Source: Parvibaculum sp040882025 (GTDB lineage Bacteria > Pseudomonadota > Alphaproteobacteria > Parvibaculales > Parvibaculaceae). Taken from it: a stretch of 14,419 nt of DNA. The notes under the pieces were generated by a model. It saw only the letters and a program-made list of their open reading frames with translations. It had not been told where the DNA came from and made no database searches. The DNA lies in assembly GCF_040882025.1 (NCBI RefSeq), contig NZ_JBBECC010000164.1, positions 1-14,419 of the forward strand. Reading direction: 5' to 3'. Numbering within the stretch: position 1 is the stretch's first letter; each line of letters opens with the position of its first letter. Positions 1-6,737 of this stretch are shown piece by piece. The position numbers and the translations under genes were made by a program.

Positions 1-379
1 GGAGCGACAGCGCTTCCTGATGCCGCCCGCAAAGCCCGAGGGCGTGCGCCATGGCAATCAGCGCGCCGGTGCCCGCACTTCCGTCCGCCACCAGAGGTTC
101 GATCAGCGCCACCGCCCGCGCGGGCTCGCCCATGTCGATGAGGCAGCGGCCGAGCGTCGCCGCGAGGCCGGGCGTCCGGCGGCCCGCCGTCCAGGTCGCG
201 GCCTCCGCCTCGACATGGGCAAATGCCGCGTCCCGCTCGCCGGTCGCCATCAGCTCTTCCATCCGTTCGAGCAGATCGTCCGTAGGCGGATTGTCATCCG
301 TCGCGGCTGGCGCAGGCGGCAGGGTGACGTCGGGAGAGTTATCCCCGTCGGCCGGGGCATCCAGAAGCGGGGAAATCAT
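1..379 (-). CDS. TPR-like protein, partial (N-terminal part; 3' end outside window)
   Basis: An open frame runs leftward off the window edge, giving 126 codons. The N-terminus is Pro/Asp/Ala rich and probably unstructured. It is followed by helical Ala/Leu-rich pairs such as LLERMEELMATGERDAAFAHV, LGRCLIDMGEPARAVALIE and LIAMAHALGLCGRHQEAL, whose spacing and small-residue positions resemble tetratricopeptide repeats. ATG 379 is the only ATG/GTG/TTG start downstream of the in-frame stop at 437-439. It lacks a clear Shine-Dalgarno. A terminator-like hairpin ends about 18 bases before it, and a Pho box lies about 100 bases upstream in the same orientation, so phosphate-starvation control is plausible. 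The C-terminal part that would define function is missing. Many TPR proteins are scaffolds, but no specific role can be given. Confidence 0.7.
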   Translation of the reverse strand, partial: MISPLLDAPADGDNSPDVTLPPAPAATDDNPPTDDLLERMEELMATGERDAAFAHVEAEAATWTAGRRTPGLAATLGRCLIDMGEPARAVALIEPLVADGSAGTGALIAMAHALGLCGRHQEALSL

Positions 380-395
380 TTTTACATGGTGCTCA

Positions 396-430
396 CGAAA
401 ACGCCGGGCGGAGATATCCCCGCCCGGCGT
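396..430 (-). terminator. Rho-independent terminator-like hairpin in front of the TPR gene
   Basis: Read on the minus strand, a perfect 10-bp stem (ACGCCGGGCG / CGCCCGGCGT) encloses a 10-base centre that is itself nearly palindromic. It is followed directly by TTTTCG. It lies about 94 bases past the stop of the MaoC gene, so it could end that transcript. It also falls between the Pho box and the TPR start, so it could act as a leader attenuator for the TPR gene. The T run is short. Confidence 0.6.
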
Positions 431-482
431 CCCGACTTATGCGCCCGGCCGGCGTCCCCCGCAAGGGCCCCGGCGTGGCTTT

Positions 483-511
483 GTGACAGTTTTATGACAG
501 TTCCGTGACAG
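483..511 (-). promoter_or_regulatory. Tandem Pho box (predicted PhoB binding site)
   Basis: Three CTGTCA half-sites sit exactly 11 bases apart on the minus strand. The two downstream ones read CTGTCATAAAACTGTCAC, which fits the classical PhoB consensus (CTGTCATAWAWCTGTCAY) at every position. The upstream pair (511 to 494) keeps both half-sites but has a GC-richer spacer. The 11-base phasing puts the repeats on one face of the helix, as PhoB dimers require. The orientation points at the TPR gene starting at 379. No clear -10 is seen at the usual distance; the best candidate, CATAAG at 441-436, is too far. Confidence 0.75.
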
Positions 512-523
512 AGGGGGGGGTCG

Positions 524-1378
524 TCAGTCTTTCACGCTGCACTTGCCGTTGTTGATGACGACGGCGTCCCGCGCTTTAACGCGCGCCCGGAACGATATGA
601 TTCCCTTGTCTTTCCACAGATCGACCGTGATCGTATCCCCGGGGAAGACCGGCGCCGAGAAGCGCACGTCGAAGCCGGTGATCTGCGCCGGATCGTAGTC
701 GAGCGCTTTCGAGATGATCGCGCGGCAACACGTGCCGTAGGTGCAGAGCCCGTGCAGGATCGGCTTTGGAAATCCGACCGCTTTTGCAAATTCAGGATCG
801 GAATGCAGCGGGTTGCGGTCGCCGGACAGGCGATAGAGAAGTGCTTGTCCCGGAAGGGTTTCTGCGTCGATGCTCATATCCGGTTCGCGCTCGGGCAGCG
901 CGTGCGGTTGCGGCGCGCCTTCGCGCGGTCCGCCGAAGCCGCCATCGCCGCGCGCGAAAATCGTCGATGTCAGTGTACAGAGCTTGTCGCCGCCCTTCTT
1001 CTCGTTGATGTTGGTTTCGGTAACGATGATCGCGCCCTTGCCCTCGCCCTTGTCCCAGGCGCCGACGACGCGGCTGTCGGTCACGATCTGGGCTGCGACC
1101 GGCAAGGGCTTGTAAAGCTTCAGCTTTTGCTCGCCATGCACGACCATCGCGTAGTTGATACCGCTATTGCCGATCGCGCCCGCGCCCCATGAAATGACGG
1201 TCGCCAGCGTCGGTACGGTTTTCAGATTCTTCTCATAGACGAACGGCAATTCCTTTTCGTCCATCGGATCGCGTCCGAATCCGATGCCGAGCGCATAGAG
1301 CATCGTCTCGCGGTCGCCATAGCTGAATTCCTGGCCCGAGGTCTTCAGCGACATCAGTGTGTCGTAATTGATCGCCAT
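524..1378 (-). CDS. Two-domain MaoC-type enoyl-CoA hydratase 2
   Basis: This 284-aa protein has the double-hotdog layout of eukaryotic hydratase 2 and bacterial sterol side-chain hydratases: a degenerate N-terminal hotdog (about 1-140) and a catalytic C-terminal MaoC domain (about 165-284). The signature YRLSGDRNPLHSDPEF then GFPKPILHGLCTYG holds the catalytic pair Asp187 and His192, with Asn189 nearby. It should hydrate trans-2-enoyl-CoA to (R)-3-hydroxyacyl-CoA in the cytosol. Bulky substrates such as sterol side chains or branched acyl-CoAs are possible, because homologues are named trihydroxycholestenoyl-CoA hydratase. An AGGGAG ribosome site precedes ATG 1378. It lies 89 bases after the thioesterase-like pair on the same strand and may be co-transcribed with it. 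Confidence 0.9.
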   Translation of the reverse strand: MAINYDTLMSLKTSGQEFSYGDRETMLYALGIGFGRDPMDEKELPFVYEKNLKTVPTLATVISWGAGAIGNSGINYAMVVHGEQKLKLYKPLPVAAQIVTDSRVVGAWDKGEGKGAIIVTETNINEKKGGDKLCTLTSTIFARGDGGFGGPREGAPQPHALPEREPDMSIDAETLPGQALLYRLSGDRNPLHSDPEFAKAVGFPKPILHGLCTYGTCCRAIISKALDYDPAQITGFDVRFSAPVFPGDTITVDLWKDKGIISFRARVKARDAVVINNGKCSVKD

Positions 1379-1467
1379 TTCCGGCTTCTCCCTTGGCTTT
1401 TTTGAAGTCTGTTGACCTTAGCAAAGCCGCTTGCGCGCGCATTGTCCAGCCGCAAAGCCGTCGGCCC

Positions 1468-1902
1468 TCAGCGCGCGCCGAGCACCTTCCAGAGGCTCGT
1501 CGCGGTCGCGACATCCGCGCCGCTGACCGAGAAACGGCCGGACACGAAGATGATGGCGCGCGTGACGCGGTCGATCTGCGTCCGGCATTCGATGACGTCG
1601 CCGGCGCGCGCTTCGGTGAGAAAACTCGCCTGCATGCTCAGCGTCACACAGTCGCCGCCCGCCGCGCGATTGGCCGCGCCGCCGAGAAAGGCATCGGCAA
1701 AGGTCATCAGCATGCCTTCATGCACCGCGCCTGTTTCGTCGACATGGCGCGCGTCGGCGATGAAAGCGAAGAGACGGGAACCGTCGGCCTCGGTCCGCTC
1801 GAACAGCGGGCCCATATAGGCCTCGAAAGGATCGTGAATCTCGGACGGGACGAAGCCCGCGGGCGGCGCGACGCTGACGGGCGAGGGCAGGCCGGCGCTC
1901 AC
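1468..1902 (-). CDS. Hotdog-fold PaaI-type thioesterase-like protein (second of tandem pair)
   Basis: This is a 144-aa single hotdog domain. The core motif GAVHEGMLMTFADAFLG corresponds to the HGG...D active-site helix of PaaI/YdiI-type acyl-CoA thioesterases; it keeps His61 and the acidic Asp70 but has HEG instead of HGG. I place the start at GTG 1902, which overlaps the TGA of the upstream gene (GTGA), a typical translational-coupling arrangement. The longer frame to 2067 would run through the upstream gene. It is paralogous to that gene, sharing the GPL...(A/E)ARH...G..H.GM.M..A order and the VTRA..(I/V)(F/L)(I/V)SG strand. Likely role is hydrolysis of a CoA thioester. The specific substrate is unknown. 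Confidence 0.8.
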   Translation of the reverse strand: MSAGLPSPVSVAPPAGFVPSEIHDPFEAYMGPLFERTEADGSRLFAFIADARHVDETGAVHEGMLMTFADAFLGGAANRAAGGDCVTLSMQASFLTEARAGDVIECRTQIDRVTRAIIFVSGRFSVSGADVATATSLWKVLGAR

Positions 1903-2300
1903 TTGTCGTCCCGGCCCTTGATCGCATAGACGCCGGTTGCCGTCATCAGGATGCGGGTGCCGACGCGGAGTTCGCCCGAAATGAAAAGCACGGTCCGCGT
2001 CGCCCGCGTCACGTCGGCGCGGCCTTCGACCTTGTCGCCCTTTTTGCCGGCACTGACGAAATCGCAATTGAGCGACAGGGGCTTCACCTCCGCATCGGGC
2101 GTTCGCGCGCGTGCGGTTTCCTTCGCCACCTGTCCGAGCACGATGGCGGCCAGCGCCATCATCATGCCGCCATGCAGGCGCTCGGCGCCGTTGAGATGGC
2201 GCGCTTCGATCTCGAACAGGAAAGCGTCGCCGCTTTCGGCGCGCAGCACAGGCCCGGCATAGGCGCCGAAGCCGCTTGTGTCGACGGGGGAGGGATTCAT
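1899..2300 (-). CDS. Hotdog-fold PaaI-type thioesterase-like protein (first of tandem pair)
   Basis: The 133-aa hotdog domain carries NGAERLHGGMMMALAAIVLG, with an intact HGG at 43-45. The residue expected to be the catalytic Asp/Glu is Ala52 (the neighbour gene has Asp70 there). The protein may be inactive alone, use another residue, or work with its paralogue. I chose ATG 2300, because the product then begins like the paralogue. A start at 2354 would add 18 residues of unrelated-looking sequence. It overlaps the next gene by four bases. No strong ribosome site is visible. Confidence 0.78.
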   Translation of the reverse strand: MNPSPVDTSGFGAYAGPVLRAESGDAFLFEIEARHLNGAERLHGGMMMALAAIVLGQVAKETARARTPDAEVKPLSLNCDFVSAGKKGDKVEGRADVTRATRTVLFISGELRVGTRILMTATGVYAIKGRDDK

Positions 2301-2489
2301 GAAAACAACCGGAAGACAGGGGAATGCCAATGGCGCTCTATCTAGACGCTCCAAGCACCCGAAACAAGAACGGCGGCCCGCCTGTTAAGGGGAGCCGCCG
2401 CAAATATGCGAGGGAAGGGTGAAGGGCCCGGCGCCGCCCCCCGGTGGGGGTGGGGTGAGGGAAGGGCGACGCCGGACCTTTCGAGGCGT

Positions 2490-2518
2490 GCGATGGCTTG
2501 TGAGGGGCAAGCCATCGC
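2490..2518. repeat. Perfect 11-bp inverted repeat (hairpin) downstream of the OmpA-like gene
   Basis: GCGATGGCTTG and CAAGCCATCGC flank a 7-base loop. It begins 15 bases past the stop of the leftward OmpA-like gene, so it could stabilise or end that mRNA. There is no T run on either strand, so it is not a standard intrinsic terminator. It could also be a dispersed palindromic repeat. Nothing coding is seen in the rest of 2301-2533. Confidence 0.6.
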
Positions 2519-2533
2519 GGAGGAACGCCGTTA

Positions 2534-3025
2534 TTAGACGTCGGAGGCAAGGCCCGGCTGGACGGCGATCCAGCGCTCGGGCACGCCGTTCTCCATCAGC
2601 GCCGTGGCGACCGCGGCGGCGCGGCGCTCGGCCGCTGCCTGTGTTTCGTAATCGGCGCTCATGGCGGCGGCCGAGGGCATGACGGTGATGTTCGTCAGCC
2701 CGCGATAGGTGATCTCCTCGGCCAGCGCACGCAGCGCCATCTGCGCTTCGGCGCTCGGACCGGTCCGCCCATCGGCGAAATAGACCGGGAAAGTGATGCG
2801 CGTGGTTTCGTCAACGCCATAGCCGGTCGCACGCGACGCGGCGGGGTCGATGGCACTGACAAGGATCATGCGGGTTTCAATGCCGGTCGCGGTGCCGGCC
2901 GCCACTTGTTCGGCTGCGGGGCGCGGCATCGGCAGCGGATCGGACGCAACCGCGGTCTTCGCGGCAAGCGCCGCGCCGATGGCGGTGGTGAAACCGAGGG
3001 CGGTGATGATCATCATCCGTTTCAT
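2534..3025 (-). CDS. Secreted OmpA-like domain protein
   Basis: The protein has 163 aa. The first 27 residues form a signal peptide (KR, then a hydrophobic IITALGFTTAIGAALAA, with AVA-SD as a likely cleavage site), so export to the periplasm is expected. The segment 78-157 follows the OmpA C-terminal pattern: FPVYFADG at the start, a repeat-helix region, AAERRAAAVATALMENGV, then a closing strand WIAVQPG. In OmpA proteins this fold binds peptidoglycan. The second half of the usual NxxLSxxRA motif is degenerate here, so binding is uncertain. ATG 3025 is supported by GGAAGGGG seven bases upstream; a longer frame to 3139 has no such site. Monocistronic by layout, facing away from the thiolase. 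Confidence 0.7.
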   Translation of the reverse strand: MKRMMIITALGFTTAIGAALAAKTAVASDPLPMPRPAAEQVAAGTATGIETRMILVSAIDPAASRATGYGVDETTRITFPVYFADGRTGPSAEAQMALRALAEEITYRGLTNITVMPSAAAMSADYETQAAAERRAAAVATALMENGVPERWIAVQPGLASDV

Positions 3026-3365
3026 TGTGTGTCCCCTTCCGCGTGAGGCCAGATAGGCGGCCCGTTTCGATGAGACCAACATGCCCCTCGAATGTGACCC
3101 GAAGCGGGTGGTCAAGGGGCGGTTACGGGGAATTTTCAAGGCGAGAATGAGGCGCGGTCATTATCGGGTACCTGTTCAAAATCCGACAGGAAAGCCTCAC
3201 AAACGCTGCGGAATCGGGCCCAGATTCCGCTTTGAAGGGTCCGGCAAGGCGTTTATGGTGCGCCTCAAAGTGCCGGAACGATCCCCAAAAAAGGCGGGAC
3301 AAGCGCCGGGCCGGCCTCAATCGGGCAATCAATAAAGCCAATTCAACCCCCTCGGGAGACCGTTC
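3026..3365. other. Divergent intergenic region with an 8-bp inverted repeat
   Basis: No convincing gene is seen in these 340 bases between the leftward OmpA-like gene and the rightward thiolase. They should hold both promoters. The clearest structure is an inverted repeat at 3208-3230, GCGGAATC and GATTCCGC around a 7-base centre containing GGGCCC. It lies about 135 bases before the thiolase start and is a candidate operator or hairpin. No good -35/-10 pair was found by eye. Confidence 0.5.
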
Positions 3366-4586
3366 ATGTCCAGAGAAGCAGTCATCGTGTCCACCGCCCG
3401 CACCGGCCTTGCCAAGTCCGGCCGCGGCGGTTTCAACAACACCCATGGCGCGGCGATGGCCGGCCACGCGATCAAGCACGCGATCGAGCGTGCCAAGATC
3501 GACCCGGCAGCCGTCGAAGACGTCATCATGGGCTGCGGCGCTCCCGAAGGCGCCACCGGCATGAATGTCGGCCGTCTCGCCGCCATCTGGGCCGGCTGCC
3601 CCGTCACCACCTCGGGCACGACGGTCAATCGTTTCTGCTCCTCGGGCCTCCAGACGATCGCCATGGCCGCAGGCCGCATCGTCAATGAAGGCGTGCCGGT
3701 CATGATCGGCGCCGGCGTCGAGTCGATCTCGCTCGTGCAGATGGGCGGTCAGAACTACAACCGCCTGACCGAAGAAAAGCTGATGCAGGAAAAGCCGGAA
3801 CTCTGGATGGCGATGATCGAGACCGCCGAAATCGTCGCCGAGCGCTATGGCGTCAGCCGCGAATATCAGGACGAGTATTCGTTCCGCAGCCAGCAGCGCA
3901 TCGCCGCCGCGCAGCAGGGCGGCCTCTTCAAGGACGAAATCGTCCCGATGCAGACCAAGATGAAGGTCGTCAACAAGGAGTCGGGCGAAGAATCGATCGT
4001 CGACTACACGGTCGACAAGGACGAGTGCAACCGCCCCGAGACGACGCTTGAAGGCCTCGCCTCGCTGAAGCCGGTCTTCAAGAACGGCCAGAAGATCAAG
4101 GAAGGCAAATACGTCACCGCCGGCAACGCCTCGCAGCTTTCGGACGGCGCCGCCGCCGTCGTGCTGATGGAGCGCAAGGAAGCCGAAAAGAACGGCTCCG
4201 ACATTCTCGGCGTCTTCCGCGGCTTCGCGGTCGCCGGCTGCGAGCCCGACGAAATGGGTATCGGCCCGGTCTTCGCTGTGCCGCGTCTCCTCGAGCGTCA
4301 CGGCCTCAAGGTCGACGACATCGATCTCTGGGAATTGAACGAAGCTTTCGCCAGCCAGTGCCTCTACAGCCGCGACCGTCTCGGCATCGACCCCGAGAAG
4401 TACAACGTCAATGGCGGTTCCATCGCCATCGGCCATCCCTTCGGCATGACCGGCGCGCGCTGCACCGGGCACATCCTGCTCGAAGGCCGCCGCCGCAAGC
4501 AGGCCGGCCAGAACGTCAAATACGGCGTCGTCACCATGTGCATCGGTGGCGGCATGGGCGCCGCCGGTCTCTTCGAATTCGCGTAA
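3366..4586 (+). CDS. Thiolase (acetyl-CoA C-acyltransferase)
   Basis: This 406-aa protein is a full-length thiolase. It cleaves 3-ketoacyl-CoA with CoA in the last step of beta-oxidation, or condenses acetyl-CoA in the reverse direction. The nucleophilic Cys91 lies in NRFCSSGLQ. NEAF is at 325-328, His357 in GGSIAIGHPFGMTGAR, and the second catalytic Cys392 in TMCIGGGMGAAGLFE. GGGAG seven to eight bases before ATG 3366 supports the start. It stands alone on the plus strand, between divergent OmpA-like and convergent hydrolase genes, and ends at a strong terminator after a duplicated copy of its own last 31 bases. The degradative (FadA-like) role is more likely than biosynthesis given the surrounding hydratases and dehydrogenases. 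Confidence 0.95.
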   Translation: MSREAVIVSTARTGLAKSGRGGFNNTHGAAMAGHAIKHAIERAKIDPAAVEDVIMGCGAPEGATGMNVGRLAAIWAGCPVTTSGTTVNRFCSSGLQTIAMAAGRIVNEGVPVMIGAGVESISLVQMGGQNYNRLTEEKLMQEKPELWMAMIETAEIVAERYGVSREYQDEYSFRSQQRIAAAQQGGLFKDEIVPMQTKMKVVNKESGEESIVDYTVDKDECNRPETTLEGLASLKPVFKNGQKIKEGKYVTAGNASQLSDGAAAVVLMERKEAEKNGSDILGVFRGFAVAGCEPDEMGIGPVFAVPRLLERHGLKVDDIDLWELNEAFASQCLYSRDRLGIDPEKYNVNGGSIAIGHPFGMTGARCTGHILLEGRRRKQAGQNVKYGVVTMCIGGGMGAAGLFEFA

Positions 4587-4690
4587 GCGAATTACGACGA
4601 GCCGGCAAAGGCGCCCATTCACATATAAAGAAAGCTGAAATCGCCATGGCGATTTCAGCGGGCGCCGCGGGCCTCTTCGAATTCGCGTAA
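4556..4690 (+). repeat. Direct duplication of the thiolase 3' end (4556-4586 and 4660-4690)
   Basis: The last 31 bases of the thiolase gene, including the stop codon, recur at 4660-4690 with only two mismatches (29/31 identical). The copies are offset by 104 bases, so the second copy is not in the thiolase frame. Between them lie 73 bases holding a 26-bp perfect palindrome. The pattern suggests an insertion or slippage event that copied the gene end while adding the palindrome. Confidence 0.85.
4634..4659. repeat. 26-bp perfect palindrome
   Basis: GCTGAAATCGCC and GGCGATTTCAGC are exact reverse complements with only AT between them, so all 26 bases form a perfect palindrome. It is immediately followed by the second copy of the thiolase tail. 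It could be a dispersed palindromic element, a cruciform or a protein-binding site. No T run follows, so it is not itself a terminator. Confidence 0.85.
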
Positions 4691-4714
4691 TTCGACAGAC
4701 CGCACAAATTGACG

Positions 4715-4749
4715 AAGGCCCGTAGGGAAACCCACGGGCCTTTTCTTTT
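4715..4749 (+). terminator. Rho-independent terminator of the thiolase gene
   Basis: A GC-rich stem (AAGGCCCGT plus GGG pairing with CCC plus ACGGGCCTT, with one bulged A and an AAA loop) is followed by TTCTTTT. It stops rightward transcription just before the convergent hydrolase gene ends at 4751. Confidence 0.85.
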
Positions 4750-4750
4750 G

Positions 4751-5593
4751 TCAGGCTGGAAGTGAGTTGACGAATTTGACGAAGGCTTTTGCGAAAGCTC
4801 TGGGCTGTTCGAGGAAGGGCGCGTGACCGCCCGCAAATTGAGTGACGCGCGCGTTCTTCATCGCGTCGATGGCGGGGCGGCTCTGCTTCAGCGAGACGAT
4901 CCGGTCGCCCTTTGCCCAGGCAAACCAGACCGGCACGTCGATTGTCGCGGCCAGTGCGCGGATGTCTGCCTCCGGCGCGGCAAAGCTTTCCCACGCCTCG
5001 CGCAGCACACGCGCATTTTCGTAACCCGCCGCAACGATACGCCGGCGCTGTACTTTCGCCGCGCGTTTCGGCAGCACGAGAAACCGGTAATAGGCGCGAA
5101 AGGCGAGGCCGAACCAGCCCGCGCCGCGCTCGCCCGCGCCAAAAAACTTCACCATCAGCGCGATGGCCTTGCGCGCCGTATCATCGATCTCGATGAGCCC
5201 ACCCGGATCGCAAGCGACGACCGCGCGAATGTTTGCATCGCCGCGCGCCGCAAGAATGAGTGCCGCCGCACCGCCGACTGAGTTGCCGAGCAGGATCGGC
5301 CGTTCAATGCCGAGCGCTTGAAGCGCGTGGGCCAGCAGTTCGGCATAGCGTGCAGCGCTTGCCGATTGCCTGTCAGCCCCCGAACGTCCCTGCCCCGGCC
5401 AATCGATGCAAATGACTTCGAAACGGTCACCGACGAGTTTGGCGAAGACTTCGAAGTCCCGCCCGCCATGCGCGATGGCATGAAGGCAGACAACCGCCGG
5501 GCCCTTGCCGCTGCGTGCCACGGCAAGCTCGGTACCGTCGATATCGAACCGCATCGCGCTCTCCGGAACGCCGGTTTCCACTCTCGCATTCAT
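4751..5593 (-). CDS. Alpha/beta-hydrolase fold enzyme
   Basis: This 280-aa protein has a complete alpha/beta-hydrolase core. The nucleophile elbow GNSVGG places Ser105; the acid is Asp230 in AKGDRIV and the base His257 in AGGHAPFLEQP. LHAIAHGG (37-44) is the oxyanion-hole strand-loop and DWPGQGRSG the following turn. This resembles the esterase/lactonase/C-C hydrolase (MhpC-like) group. The substrate cannot be told. ATG 5593 has GGGAGGGG ten or so bases upstream. It is divergent from a TetR gene with a palindromic operator between them, so the regulator probably represses it until a ligand, perhaps its substrate, is present. Confidence 0.88.
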   Translation of the reverse strand: MNARVETGVPESAMRFDIDGTELAVARSGKGPAVVCLHAIAHGGRDFEVFAKLVGDRFEVICIDWPGQGRSGADRQSASAARYAELLAHALQALGIERPILLGNSVGGAAALILAARGDANIRAVVACDPGGLIEIDDTARKAIALMVKFFGAGERGAGWFGLAFRAYYRFLVLPKRAAKVQRRRIVAAGYENARVLREAWESFAAPEADIRALAATIDVPVWFAWAKGDRIVSLKQSRPAIDAMKNARVTQFAGGHAPFLEQPRAFAKAFVKFVNSLPA

Positions 5594-5621
5594 TTCTCTG
5601 GCCCCTCCCGATTGTCGCGTT

Positions 5622-5641
5622 TTGTGATATGTATATCACAA
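5622..5641. promoter_or_regulatory. Palindromic operator between hydrolase and TetR genes
   Basis: TTGTGATAT and ATATCACAA are exact inverted 9-bp arms around GT. The site lies 29 bases before the hydrolase start and 66-85 bases before the TetR start. That is where a TetR dimer would bind to control both directions. The AT-rich site stands out in GC-rich surroundings. Confidence 0.75.
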
Positions 5642-5706
5642 CACGCAAATTTTCAAGGGGCAGGGTGTCCGTTGCGGCGGAGCCCGAAATGGAGGTATCA
5701 CCGGGC

Positions 5707-6279
5707 ATGACCGCAACGCCGAAGCAGCCGGAACCGGATCGGATCGCCAGCGACACCGCGCAACGCCTGATCGGCGCGGCGACGGCGGAGTTCTGTGAGC
5801 ACGGTTTTGCCGGGACCGACACCAACAGGATCGCGCGCCGCGCGGGCTTCGCGCCGCAGACCTTCTATCGCTGGTTCAAGGACAAGACGGAAATCTTCCT
5901 CGCTGTCTATCGCGACTGGGAGGAAATGGAACACCGGACCATTGCCGGGCTCATCGAAAAGAAAGCTCCGGTCTCGCAGATGGTCGACGCGATTGTCGAA
6001 CACCACCGCGCCTTCCGAATTTTCCGCCGCAGCTTGCGCCAACTTTCGCTGGAAGACGATGCCGTGCGCGCTGCGCGTGCGCAAAGCCGCTTGCGTCAGC
6101 TCGGCCGCATCTCGGGAGGAAAGAAGCCGAAATCACGTCTGGCTGCGCTTGCCGTTGCGCTTTTCGAGGTGGAGCGGCTTTGCGATGCCGTCGCGGAAGG
6201 CGAATTCGCCGATCTTGGCCTCGATGAAAAGGCGGCGCGCGCCGTCATCGGCGAGCGGCTCACCAGTTTGCGGCGTTAG
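5707..6279 (+). CDS. TetR/AcrR-family transcriptional regulator
   Basis: The 190-aa protein has a TetR N-terminal DNA-binding domain: an opening helix (ASDTAQRLIGAATAEFCEHG) and then the helix-turn-helix TDTNRIARRAGFAPQTFYRWF at about 37-57. The C-terminal ligand domain is divergent, as is usual. The start is ambiguous. ATG 5707 follows GGAGG at 5691-5695; ATG 5689 and GTG 5665 are in frame alternatives, the latter behind AAGGGG. A MaoC gene follows 14 bases downstream and is probably co-transcribed. The palindrome at 5622-5641 suggests autorepression and control of the divergent hydrolase. The inducer is likely an acyl-CoA or hydrolase-related ligand, by context only. Confidence 0.88.
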   Translation: MTATPKQPEPDRIASDTAQRLIGAATAEFCEHGFAGTDTNRIARRAGFAPQTFYRWFKDKTEIFLAVYRDWEEMEHRTIAGLIEKKAPVSQMVDAIVEHHRAFRIFRRSLRQLSLEDDAVRAARAQSRLRQLGRISGGKKPKSRLAALAVALFEVERLCDAVAEGEFADLGLDEKAARAVIGERLTSLRR

Positions 6280-6293
6280 AAAAAGGAAAATCG

Positions 6294-6734
6294 ATGCGCT
6301 ATTTCGACGATTTTGTTGTGGGCGAGTGCCACGACATTCCCGCCACCTACGAAATGACGAAGAACGAGATCGTCTCCTTCGCCTCGAAGTGGGATCCGCA
6401 GCCCTTCCATGTCGACGAAGCCGCGGCGGCCAAATCCATCTATGGAACGCTGACGGCCTGCGGCACGCATATCCAGGCCGTTGTGCTCTTCCTCGCCGCG
6501 CGCCTGCCGGAAGAAACGGCGGTGATAGGCGCTCTCGGCTACGACGAAGTCCGCTTCCTGAAAGCCGCCAAACTCGGCGATACGCTTCGCCTCGTCATCG
6601 AATGCATCGAGACGAAACCCTCATCCTCGAAGCCGGATCGCGGCGTCGTGAAGAACCGCCACACTCTGATGAACCAGTCGGGCGAGACGGTCTTCACACA
6701 GACGACAACGCTGCTGATCGCGCGGAAGGCGTGA
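6294..6734 (+). CDS. Single-domain MaoC-family (R)-enoyl-CoA hydratase/dehydratase
   Basis: This 146-aa hotdog protein has the MaoC signature WDPQPFHVDEAAAAKSIYG followed by ACGTHI. Asp34 and His39 are spaced as the catalytic pair of (R)-specific enoyl-CoA hydratases. ATG 6294 sits behind AAGGA at good spacing. It is 14 bases after the TetR gene and ends 3 bases from the convergent dehydrogenase gene. It probably hydrates short or medium enoyl-CoA in the pathway controlled by the TetR protein. Substrate unknown. Confidence 0.88.
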   Translation: MRYFDDFVVGECHDIPATYEMTKNEIVSFASKWDPQPFHVDEAAAAKSIYGTLTACGTHIQAVVLFLAARLPEETAVIGALGYDEVRFLKAAKLGDTLRLVIECIETKPSSSKPDRGVVKNRHTLMNQSGETVFTQTTTLLIARKA

Positions 6735-6737
6735 GGC

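Noticed and set aside
20..508. Plus-strand frames of about 150 codons at the left edge
   Set aside because: They oppose the TPR-like frame, run through the hairpin and Pho box, and are Arg-rich shadows.
2490..2518. Intrinsic terminator for the OmpA-like gene
   Set aside because: The stem is strong but no T run follows on either strand, so it is listed only as a hairpin.
3081..3335. 84-codon plus-strand frame before the thiolase
   Set aside because: No ribosome site or family resemblance; more likely promoter region.
3123..4994. 623-codon open frame opposite the thiolase
   Set aside because: It is antisense to a clear thiolase and to part of the hydrolase region. The composition is what the complement of high-GC3 codons gives, and there are no domain motifs.
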